DNA of 30,535 bases from the NCBI GenBank assembly GCA_040007395.1, contig JBDTVG010000019.1, forward strand, positions 1 through 30,535, given 5' to 3'. The DNA is from DATGFK01 sp040007395 (lineage in GTDB: Bacteria > Chloroflexota > Anaerolineae > Aggregatilineales > UBA2796). The position numbers were made by a program, and so were the translations under genes. This document shows, piece after piece, positions 23,659-30,535 of this stretch. The first letter of the stretch is position 1, and each line of letters begins with the position of its first letter. The notes under the pieces are model-generated. The model was not told the DNA's origin. It was given only the letters and a program-made list of their open reading frames with translations, and made no database searches.

Positions 23659-25029
23659 TCACGACTGTAGACTGGTCAACACAAAAGCAACTGCCGCCAG
23701 AAACATAATTCCAGTGGTTGTCCAGCCAAGTATATTCATCCATCGGTTGTTAACACGTTGCCCCATCACCTTTTTGTTATTTGAGATCAGCATCAAAATG
23801 ACGAGGACAGGCGGAGCCAGAAAGCCGTTAATCACCGATGTCCAGAATAATGCTTGAATAGGGTTAATGCCTATAAAGTTAATCAACATCCCGATCAACG
23901 TCGAGCCTGCAATCACGGCATAAAACTGTTTAGCGCGACTCGGTTTCTGGTCGAGGCCATACTTCCAGCCGAATGCCTCTGAAACGGCATAGGCAGCCGA
24001 GCCAGTTAGAATAGGCACAGCGAGAATGCCAGCACCTGCCAATCCCAACGCTAGCAGAAAGCGAGCCATATCCCCGGCGATAGGACGTAATGCTTCAGCG
24101 GCTTCTGTAGCCGATTGAATGTTGGTTTTGCCGGCTTTAAAGAGAGTCGCTGCTGTCGCCAGAATGATAAAGTACATCACAACATTAGAGGCGATCATCC
24201 CGACATTGACATCCCACGACATAAATTTTAGCTCGTTGTTGGTGGCTCCTTTGCGCTGCCGCAGCGTGCGCCGACCCATGCTGATCTCCTCTTCAACTTC
24301 TTCACTAGCTTGCCAGAAAAAAAGGTAGGGAGAGATCGTCGTCCCCAGAATGGCTACCACAGTTGCCAGAAACGTTTTATCAAAGGTCAGAGTCGGGATG
24401 AAGGTATTCTTGAGGACTTCACCCCAGTCGGGTTTGGCAAACAAAGCTGCCCCGACATAGGCCAGCAATGCTAGTGTGAGCCATTTGAAAACATTGGCGA
24501 TGAGGCGGTACGATCCCCAGATTTGCAGGGCAAGGATCGCCAGCGCAATCGGGATAATCATCACTGTAATGGGAATCGGGACAATCAGGTTTATTGCTGC
24601 GGCAATCGCCCCAATATCGACCCCAGCATTGATCATATTGGCAATGGTAAGCCCGAAAACAACCGGATACAGTAACTTGCGTGAATAGTGCCGTCGAAGC
24701 ACACCTGCCAATCCCCGTCCCGTCACAAGTCCGATCTTGGCAGAGATATACTGCACGGAAATCATCAGCGGCAAAGTCCACAACGCAATCCAGAGCGTGG
24801 AGAATCCCAAGGATGCACCCGCTACCGAATAGGTGCCAATTCCCGATGGATCATCGTCTGAAGCTCCCGTGATGAGGCCGGGGCCGAGTACTTTCAAGAA
24901 GCGTTTGATGGGATTCGATTCGTGTTCCGCTGCCAATTCAAGCGTTGCCGTGCCTTCGGCTGGCTCAGCATGTGGAATAATGGGCGCGTTAGGATCTTCT
25001 ACAGAATCCGCTAGCGGATGATCAGACAT
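23659..25029 (-). CDS. Nramp-family divalent metal transporter, non-canonical subgroup
   Basis: A 456-residue membrane protein with about eleven helices and a hydrophilic N-terminal tail of some 40 residues. The first helix carries GASDDDPSGIGTYS (residues about 55-68) where classical MntH/Nramp proteins have DPGN. The sixth carries GTTISPYLFFWQASEEVEEE (229-248) where they have the metal-binding MPH. The methionine that favours Mn and Fe over Mg and Ca is therefore absent, so specificity may differ. This variant is widespread and usually annotated simply as Nramp. AGGAG precedes the ATG by 6 bases. A 13-base palindrome lies 150 bases upstream. No mntR-like gene adjoins. Confidence 0.9.
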   Translation of the reverse strand: MSDHPLADSVEDPNAPIIPHAEPAEGTATLELAAEHESNPIKRFLKVLGPGLITGASDDDPSGIGTYSVAGASLGFSTLWIALWTLPLMISVQYISAKIGLVTGRGLAGVLRRHYSRKLLYPVVFGLTIANMINAGVDIGAIAAAINLIVPIPITVMIIPIALAILALQIWGSYRLIANVFKWLTLALLAYVGAALFAKPDWGEVLKNTFIPTLTFDKTFLATVVAILGTTISPYLFFWQASEEVEEEISMGRRTLRQRKGATNNELKFMSWDVNVGMIASNVVMYFIILATAATLFKAGKTNIQSATEAAEALRPIAGDMARFLLALGLAGAGILAVPILTGSAAYAVSEAFGWKYGLDQKPSRAKQFYAVIAGSTLIGMLINFIGINPIQALFWTSVINGFLAPPVLVILMLISNNKKVMGQRVNNRWMNILGWTTTGIMFLAAVAFVLTSLQS

Positions 25030-25398
25030 TTATTGCTCCTAAAAAATAATCTTATAAGATCGGTTGAAGGATGCTGCCGTCACCCAAAAAACGCCCCAAC
25101 CAAAGCATGGATAAGCCAACCTAACTATCAATGCTTGAACGACTTCTTGCACTGTACTATTTTTTCGCTAAAAAAATCCTTAACGGTTAAGTTCCGCAGA
25201 TCTCTCCCTGCGTGGTTTGGTACAGGAGCAAAATCCTACTGCCCAAAAGCAAATGCACCCTAGTTACTATGCAAAAATCGTACTAATCCAATCTTATGCT
25301 AGAATAGCACTATATAATTTGGGTTGGCATATACCGTCCGGTGCGTTTGGTAGTTTTGTGCTGTTTGATCTACCAAAGAATACGAAGTATCGGGAATT
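25030..25398. other. 369-base divergent intergenic region
   Basis: It serves the Nramp gene (minus) and the uncharacterised gene at 25399 (plus). I see a palindrome CTTAAC-G-GTTAAG at 25179-25191, a possible operator, and a perfect TATAAT at 25313-25318 on the plus strand with no good -35. An overlapping reading frame from 25217 is not supported by any family match. Confidence 0.4.
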
Positions 25399-26001
25399 AT
25401 GGAAGAAAAACTTGTTGGGAGAGTGCTACGATCCAGTACCACTGGGTATGCGTGTGGGACTCGCAGCCACGAATTGGAAACCCCCTCATTTGGCGCATTC
25501 GTCCAAACTACACACATCAACGGTTCGGGCGAACCCCCTATCGATGTGATCGGTCTGATCTACGCTATCCACATTGATGATGATCCACTAGTGCGCCAAT
25601 TGATTATGGCGAACCAGATTGGCGTAACCACACTGCGCGACCAGCGCGAGAACCGTATGGTTCCCGTCGAAATCAGCGTAGTCAACATTGGCTATCGGAT
25701 TCAAGGGGAGTCGTTTCATAATTTGCCGCCACGCCCACCGATGAGCCTTGACCCTGTGTATATTTGCGACGATGACTGTATTTACGACTTTACGCAGAAA
25801 TTCGATTTTTTTCGCCTTGTCTTGAATACATCCGAAGTCCCCGCCGAAGAACTACTCGCCGCGACTCTAAAACACGCTGCCAGCGCACGTCCCATGCGCG
25901 AACAACGTGATTTTCTGATCGGGGCTGGGCGGCGATTAGCTCAACTTTTGAGCTACGATTTGCCACGTCTGAATCATTTGCTAAGGTTGATCAGGCCGTA
26001 A
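25399..26001 (+). CDS. Uncharacterised protein, possible HAS-barrel N-terminal domain
   Basis: A 200-residue soluble protein. Residues 1-65 (KLVGRVLRSSTTGYACGTR, TPSFGAFVQTT, VIGLIYAIHIDDDPLVRQLI) recall the HAS-barrel found at the N-terminus of HerA helicases and ATP synthase beta, and also in small stand-alone proteins of cyanobacteria and Chloroflexota; I offer this as a resemblance only. Residues about 80-120 are Val/Ile-rich with a Pro-rich turn (NLPPRPPMSLDPVYIC), then CDDDCIYDF, and the last 75 residues are helical (PAEELLAATLKHAASARPMREQ...). No membrane segment or signal peptide. The ATG has GGGAA just upstream. Single gene, convergent with glyQS. HerA-NurA genes are not in the window. 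Confidence 0.7.
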   Translation: MEEKLVGRVLRSSTTGYACGTRSHELETPSFGAFVQTTHINGSGEPPIDVIGLIYAIHIDDDPLVRQLIMANQIGVTTLRDQRENRMVPVEISVVNIGYRIQGESFHNLPPRPPMSLDPVYICDDDCIYDFTQKFDFFRLVLNTSEVPAEELLAATLKHAASARPMREQRDFLIGAGRRLAQLLSYDLPRLNHLLRLIRP

Positions 26002-26026
26002 AGGCAAGATCATTATCCTCACCCCT

Positions 26027-26059
26027 AAATCCCCTCTCTACGCAGTGGAGAGGGGATTT
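26027..26059. terminator. Bidirectional terminator-like hairpin, copy 2 of the dispersed repeat
   Basis: A perfect 12-bp stem AAATCCCCTCTC / GAGAGGGGATTT, with AC/GT pairs inside and a GCA loop, in the 84-base gap between two convergent genes. The flank CCTCACCCCT on the left is the reverse complement of the type of flank (GAGGATGAGG) found right of copy 1 at 924-948. Confidence 0.75.
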
Positions 26060-26085
26060 ACAAACGTTTTGACTTTTCTTCTCTC

Positions 26086-29073
26086 TTAAAATCCACTCAA
26101 GCGACTCAGGTCGGCGCGCCCCTTCGCTAAGCCTGCAATATATTGCAGCAGTGCCAGTCGATTCTCGCGCACGGCAGTATCTTCATCCATGACCATGACC
26201 TTATCGAAAAAGGTCGTGATTGTCGGGACAAGCGGTACAAACGCTGTCAGGAACGCATCTACGTTGGCCTGTGCCGAAAGCTGATCGTGTGCCTGTTTGG
26301 TAGCATGATACAGGGTCATCGCTTCGGCGGGTGTGAGCGTATCCGGTTTGAGATTGTAAGCGGGCTTGTCGCGAGTAATCCGTACACAGCGGGCGAATGA
26401 GTCGAGAATAGTGCTCCAGTCAGGGCGACGTACCCATGTCGCCAATTCGCGCACACCGACCAGCGCTCGACAGGGGTTATGCGCCTGTTCCGCCAATACG
26501 GCATCAACCACATCAAAGGCCGCCACTTTGCTATCTTCAAGCAGCAGCACACGCAGCCGTCCAGCGATAAAGGTGAGCACATCTGTCTGTACTTGCTCAC
26601 TGACCGCGATAGGTTGACCCGCCGCAATGATCTTAATCGCTTGACGCAGATCAAGGTCGATCTCATTGTCCAGCAGGATTTGTACCACTCCTAACGCAGC
26701 ACGGCGTAACGCGAATGGATCAGCCGAGGCGGTTGGCGCAAGCCCTACTGCGAACAACCCGACCAGACTATCCAACCGATCCGCGAGAGCGAGCAGCAAC
26801 CCCGCCGGACTGAGCTTATCGTGCGGGCGATAATGCTCCAGAATCGCGTTGGCGATTGGGTCGGGCTGGCCTTCCAAGAGTGCATATTCACGACCCATGA
26901 TCCCTTCGAGCGAAGTCATCTCAACGACCATGCGTGTTGCCTGATCCGCTTTGGCGATGGCGGCAGCTTGGCTGGCAGTGTGATGATCGTCGGCGCTGAG
27001 GCCAAGCAATTTGCCTAACGGCTCAACATAGCTGACAAGCCGCTGATTTTTGTCATAGAGCGAACCGAGTTTTTCTTGAAAGGTCATTGTCTTGAGCCGA
27101 TCCGTGCGATCCGCCAGCCGATGCTGACGGTCATCGCGGAAGAAAAAGTCTGCGTCGGAGAATCGCGCTGTGATGACATGCTCGTTGCCGCGAATTACCT
27201 CATCGAGATGTTCCTCGTCACCGTTTCGCACCGCGATGAAGTACGGCAATAGTTTACCGTCAGGTCCTTCTACCGGGAAGTAGCGCTGCTTCTTCCGCAT
27301 AACCGTGATCAGCACGTCGCGGGGCAAGCCCAAGAAGCGTGGATCGAAGGTGCCACGCAGTGGGGTTGGTTGTTCGACAAGATTGGCGACTTCATACAGC
27401 AGTTCAGGATCATCTTGCAACGTTCCGCCGACTTCCGCTGCCAGCTTCTGTGCGCCCTCCCAAATGATCTTGCGGCGCTGCACCTGACTAATCACGATGC
27501 CATGATCGGGGATTGCCAACTCATAGCCAACCATATCCGAGATCGAGATCGCTGGCGAACCTGTAGCGCGGATGCCATGCGAAGTGCGTCCACTGGTCAC
27601 ACCCGCATATTCAAACGGGATCACCCTATCGCCAAACAGGGCGACAATCCAGCGGATAGGCCGTGAGAAATAGATCCCGGTAGCGTTCCAACGCATCGTT
27701 TCGCCAAACTTAATCCCCGCGATCAAGTTTGGCAGCGCTTCCGCGAGTACCTCAATCGCAGGTCGTCCCACCGATTTAACGAGTGCGGTTACGTACAAGC
27801 CGTTATCGCCTTCCGAAGGTTTGAGATCGCTGACGGCGATACCCTGTTTCTTGGCGAACCCCTCAGCAACGGCAGTTGGCTTGCCGCTGGCATCATACGC
27901 TTTGTTGGCTGGCGGCCCCTTGATGAGCTTTTCTTCATCGGTTTGGCGCGGCGTAACCCTATTGACCATGATTACCAATCGGCGCGGCGTACCACTGACT
28001 CCCCAGCCCTCATGCGATAGGCGCAGTTCTTCCAGCAGCTTGCCCACAACACCGCGTAATTGATTAATCGCGTCGTCCAGATCGCTGGCGGGCAGTTCTT
28101 CCACGCCAATTTCAAGCAGCAGGTCGGCGGGTTGGTCAGACTGGCTACCCTGTACGGCATCGGGCGCGGCGGGAGCGATTGCAGGCCACGATTTACCGTT
28201 ATTTGTCAACGGGAATTCAAGCTGCGTGCGTTGTTCAAGATAGGCTTTCGCCACATTGCGTGTCATAGCCGCCATGCGTCGGAAAAAGCCGGCGCGTTCC
28301 GTGACACCAATTGCGCCGCGTGTATCTAACACATTAAACAGATGGCTGCACTTGAGCACGTAATCGTACGATGGCACGACTAAGCCCGCCGCCAACGCTC
28401 GTTGACTCTCCCGTTCGTAGGTGTCGTAGACTTGCTTGAGCGCGTCTACATCTGCCACATCGAAGTAATACTTGCAATGCTCGATCTCGCTCTGCAAGAA
28501 AATGTCACGATATTGAATATCATCTGTCCACTGGATGTCCCATGCGGCATTCTTTTCTTGCAAGGCCAGTACAATCCGTTCCAGACCGTAGGTAATCTCG
28601 ACGCTTACCGGATCGAGCTTGAGTCCGCCTGCTTGCTGGAAGTACGTAAACTGCGTGATCTCCTGACCGTCTAGCCAGACTTCCCAGCCCAGACCCCACG
28701 CACCAAGCGCTGGACTTTTCCAGTTATCCTCGACAAAGCGCACATCGTGGCGGCGCAGATCGATGCCAATCGCTTCGAGGCTTTGCAGATAGAGTTCCTG
28801 TGGGTTGCCGGGATCGGGCTTGAGGATCACCTGATATTGATAGTAAAGCTGCATCCGATTCGGGTTTTCGCCATAACGCCCATCGTCGGGGCGCACACTC
28901 GGCTCGACATAAGCGACGCGCCACGGTTCTGGGCCAAGCACACGTAACAAAGTTGCCGGGTTGCCTGTACCCGCACCAACCTGAATATTATACGGTTGCC
29001 ATAGCAAACAGCCCTGCTTCGCCCAGAAGTCGTGCAGGGTCATGATCACGTCTTGAAATGAAGCACTCGCCAT
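26086..29073 (-). CDS. glyQS: Glycyl-tRNA synthetase, alpha and beta chains fused
   Basis: A 995-residue enzyme that charges tRNA-Gly with glycine. Residues 1-285 are the alpha chain with the class II catalytic core: FWAKQGCLLWQPYN, AGTGNPATLLRVLGPEPWRVAYVEPS, RYGENPNRMQLYYQYQVI, LGAWGLGWEVWLDGQEITQFTYFQQ and VEITYGLERIV. A short Pro/Ala/Gln linker (about 290-314) leads to the beta chain (about 317-995): LLLEIGVEELPASD, LIKGPPANKAYD, ARFSDADFFFRDDRQ, ALRRAALGVVQILL and a C-terminal helical tRNA-binding region. Most bacteria with this enzyme type use separate glyQ and glyS; fused forms are known in chlamydiae, plant organelles and some Chloroflexota. I see no T-box upstream. Single-gene transcript. 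Confidence 0.96.
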   Translation of the reverse strand: MASASFQDVIMTLHDFWAKQGCLLWQPYNIQVGAGTGNPATLLRVLGPEPWRVAYVEPSVRPDDGRYGENPNRMQLYYQYQVILKPDPGNPQELYLQSLEAIGIDLRRHDVRFVEDNWKSPALGAWGLGWEVWLDGQEITQFTYFQQAGGLKLDPVSVEITYGLERIVLALQEKNAAWDIQWTDDIQYRDIFLQSEIEHCKYYFDVADVDALKQVYDTYERESQRALAAGLVVPSYDYVLKCSHLFNVLDTRGAIGVTERAGFFRRMAAMTRNVAKAYLEQRTQLEFPLTNNGKSWPAIAPAAPDAVQGSQSDQPADLLLEIGVEELPASDLDDAINQLRGVVGKLLEELRLSHEGWGVSGTPRRLVIMVNRVTPRQTDEEKLIKGPPANKAYDASGKPTAVAEGFAKKQGIAVSDLKPSEGDNGLYVTALVKSVGRPAIEVLAEALPNLIAGIKFGETMRWNATGIYFSRPIRWIVALFGDRVIPFEYAGVTSGRTSHGIRATGSPAISISDMVGYELAIPDHGIVISQVQRRKIIWEGAQKLAAEVGGTLQDDPELLYEVANLVEQPTPLRGTFDPRFLGLPRDVLITVMRKKQRYFPVEGPDGKLLPYFIAVRNGDEEHLDEVIRGNEHVITARFSDADFFFRDDRQHRLADRTDRLKTMTFQEKLGSLYDKNQRLVSYVEPLGKLLGLSADDHHTASQAAAIAKADQATRMVVEMTSLEGIMGREYALLEGQPDPIANAILEHYRPHDKLSPAGLLLALADRLDSLVGLFAVGLAPTASADPFALRRAALGVVQILLDNEIDLDLRQAIKIIAAGQPIAVSEQVQTDVLTFIAGRLRVLLLEDSKVAAFDVVDAVLAEQAHNPCRALVGVRELATWVRRPDWSTILDSFARCVRITRDKPAYNLKPDTLTPAEAMTLYHATKQAHDQLSAQANVDAFLTAFVPLVPTITTFFDKVMVMDEDTAVRENRLALLQYIAGLAKGRADLSRLSGF

Positions 29074-29253
29074 ATCTTGATCGCCTTATCGTTTGAAACG
29101 GAGGTATTTTTGCGAGGGATTATAGCGCAGAGTCGTCAGGATTAGCGGGGTGTATCGGGAAAACAGAGTGACTTGGATTAAAATGGTGGCTTGCGAGAAA
29201 TTAAGTTCTTGCGGCTTGGTCTTAAATTTCTTCATGTGATTGAGGTACAAAAC

Positions 29254-29955
29254 ATGGATATTTTTATTCAATCAACCCTTTTGCCCATGTGTTTAGGAAT
29301 CATAGCAAGCACTATTGCTGCGCTGCTTCTAATAGCTTGGCAATTTAGCAGTTCTACAGCCGGGTATCGTATAAAAAAGGTGGGTGAAGCAACCGAAGCG
29401 CTTACGATCACCCATTCGCATACATCGCCGTTGCGAGATAAGTACAGATATTCACTAGGCATCATAATCGACGATTTACACCAGAGTTTTAAGGATGGCT
29501 TCAACGAAAATGGTCCGTGGCCTGCACTAGTTGATAATGGTGAAGAGTGTGAACCAAAGGAAATGACACATTGCGAAGAAGAAATGGCAAAGAACAAATC
29601 GAAGGACAGATGGGATAAGTTTAACAAATATATTAGGCCAGTCATTGAGGACATCAATACCTATTCTTTCATTGGCCTTCTTCAATTTACTTCAAGCTTT
29701 CGCCGATTACATACATTAACAAAGCTCTGTCATCGACTAGAAGATACAATTGGCGAACTTGATGCTGCATTTGAAAACAAAACAGTTTGTACAAATGGAA
29801 AGGAAAACCGCATAATTGTCCGTGGGGGAAAAGAGCTAGAAGCAACAAATGTGAGAGACGCTTACGCTAAACTTTATAAAGCTTGGCTTGAATGGGAAAA
29901 TACAGTAAAAAGTGATGTCGAATTCAGAGAAGCACACCGCAATGATTCAAGTTGA
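29254..29955 (+). CDS. Orphan membrane-anchored protein, probably acquired
   Basis: A 233-residue protein that I do not recognise. One N-terminal membrane helix (about residues 5-27, LPMCLGIIASTIAALLLIAW) is followed by a charged, mostly helical soluble part. That part holds RYSLGIIIDDLHQSFKDGFN, a Glu/Lys-rich stretch (EEEMAKNKSKDRWDKF), LHTLTKLCHRLEDTIGELDAAFEN and AYAKLYKAWLEWENTV. The last region may be coiled-coil. The N-terminus outside / rest inside orientation is guessed from the positive charges after the helix. GAGG lies 8 bases before the ATG at 29254; the frame is open to 29191 without a better start. Codons are visibly richer in A and T than in the neighbours, which suggests horizontal transfer. 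It stands alone between glyQS (divergent) and a STAND NTPase gene. Confidence 0.7.
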   Translation: MDIFIQSTLLPMCLGIIASTIAALLLIAWQFSSSTAGYRIKKVGEATEALTITHSHTSPLRDKYRYSLGIIIDDLHQSFKDGFNENGPWPALVDNGEECEPKEMTHCEEEMAKNKSKDRWDKFNKYIRPVIEDINTYSFIGLLQFTSSFRRLHTLTKLCHRLEDTIGELDAAFENKTVCTNGKENRIIVRGGKELEATNVRDAYAKLYKAWLEWENTVKSDVEFREAHRNDSS

Positions 29956-30315
29956 GTTTTCGTGAGGATGGATTCTCCTAATAGACATAACCCCACGTTG
30001 CCCCGAATGTAGATCGGTCTGTCTAGAAAGCGTTACCTGCGAAAATCACTTTCACTAGATGGGCTTTTGGGAGTTGGAAAATCTTAGTCTCTTGGGTGAA
30101 GTGCATCATCTGATGGTATTGTCCTATTGCCTAATTTTGCATCAAAGTTCTGTATAAAGTACCTTAACATCATATTCCAATAACCTGTCATTATCATCAA
30201 AGTACACTCTAAATTTTTAATCGGCCTACGATGTACCGAAGATTGCCTAGAACTAATGTCTCGTATTGTCGTATAATAGAGTTAAGCAGTAGGTGACGAT
30301 ATTAGGAGCACGAGA
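29956..30315. other. 360-base AT-rich intergenic region
   Basis: It separates the orphan membrane protein from the NTPase gene. I see a perfect TATAAT at 30272-30277 without a consensus -35; a start near 30284 would give a 32-base leader. No terminator hairpin for the preceding gene and no RNA gene is apparent. Confidence 0.4.
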
Positions 30316-30535
30316 ATGCACAATTTAGCACTCGCACCAACCTCCTTTATTGGTCGGTCACAGGAAATCGATGGGATCGGCACGCTGTTGGATGATCCAG
30401 CTTGTCGTTTATTGACTTTGGTTGGGCCGGGCGGAATTGGCAAATCGACCCTCGCGCGGCGCATCGCTACCCGCCTGCTGGACGATCGCACCCGCATCGA
30501 GCAGGACGACCTCAGCCGCGAGGAGAATCAGCAAC
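30316..30535 (+). CDS. STAND/NB-ARC-type NTPase, N-terminal part (cut by window end)
   Basis: The first 73 residues of a gene that runs past the right edge. After PTSFIGRSQEID comes a P-loop, LLTLVGPGGIGKSTLARRIATRLL, with Walker A GPGGIGKST. FIGR followed by this P-loop is the usual opening of AP-ATPase/STAND proteins in Chloroflexota, which often continue with TPR repeats and sometimes a LuxR or adenylate-cyclase part. Such proteins act as regulators or, in other lineages, as phage-defence sensors. AGGAG (30304-30308) is 7 bases before the ATG. The last 15 residues (RIEQDDLSREENQQ) are unusually polar for this position, so the end may be divergent or an assembly edge. Confidence 0.75.
   Translation, partial: MHNLALAPTSFIGRSQEIDGIGTLLDDPACRLLTLVGPGGIGKSTLARRIATRLLDDRTRIEQDDLSREENQQ

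Noticed and set aside
25217..25549. Plus-strand open frame of 110 codons
   Set aside because: It overlaps the better-supported gene at 25399 in another frame, has no ribosome binding site and reads like untranslated intergenic sequence.

Overview
The window looks like a piece of a Chloroflexota (Chloroflexi) chromosome, probably from the Anaerolineae side. This is inference from gene content, not from a marker gene. It rests on a fused alpha-beta glycyl-tRNA synthetase, secreted proteins with repeated GVFRP / GDWDGDG units, lipoprotein-type ABC binding proteins, a compact pgeF-yggS-yggT-yggU cluster, frequent GTG/TTG starts, and G+C-rich hairpins between genes. No rRNA, tRNA, CRISPR array, transposase or origin was seen.

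Layout. (1) 1-841: a 5'-truncated remnant of a type ISP restriction-modification enzyme. (2) 982-3203, minus: pgeF, yggS, yggT and yggU in one run. (3) 3352-6682, minus: a secreted protein with five Asp-rich repeats, then a TPR protein anchored by one membrane segment; each is followed by a strong hairpin terminator. (4) 6854-9945, plus: a promoter, a TPP riboswitch with terminator, and a thiamine operon (thiamine pyrophosphokinase, small thiamine-binding protein, HMP-type ABC permease and binding protein) with no ATPase gene. (5) 10021-12684, minus: an 887-aa lipoprotein holding two solute-binding domains in tandem, with no permease beside it. (6) 12837-16848, minus: a PadR regulator, a LolD/MacB-type ATPase and a large FtsX-type permease, probably one operon. 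(7) 17069-19410, plus: a family 2 glycosyltransferase overlapping a polyprenyl-phosphate sugar-1-phosphate transferase, the start of a surface polysaccharide pathway. (8) 19520-20353, minus: prmC. (9) 20718-22793, plus: a secreted beta-helix protein ending in the same five-unit repeat block as the protein in (3). (10) 22956-23537: a TetR/NemR-like regulator with its promoter almost on the start codon. (11) 23659-25029, minus: a non-canonical Nramp-type transporter. (12) 25399-26001: an uncharacterised protein, possibly with a HAS-barrel domain. (13) 26086-29073, minus: the fused glyQS. (14) 29254-30535: an AT-richer orphan membrane protein and the first part of a STAND-type NTPase cut by the window end.

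How the parts work together. The thiamine block is the clearest functional unit: TPP made with the help of the encoded kinase should bind the leader RNA and shut off both the kinase and precursor uptake. The ribosome binding site of the first gene lies inside the terminator stem, so one hairpin could act on transcription and on translation. Several proteins face outward (two repeat proteins, the double binding protein, the TPR anchor, the FtsX exporter, the glycosyltransferases), so the window leans towards cell-envelope work. The strongest candidates for new biology are the shared repeat block in two unrelated secreted proteins, the double solute-binding lipoprotein, and the orphan genes at 25399-26001 and 29254-29955.
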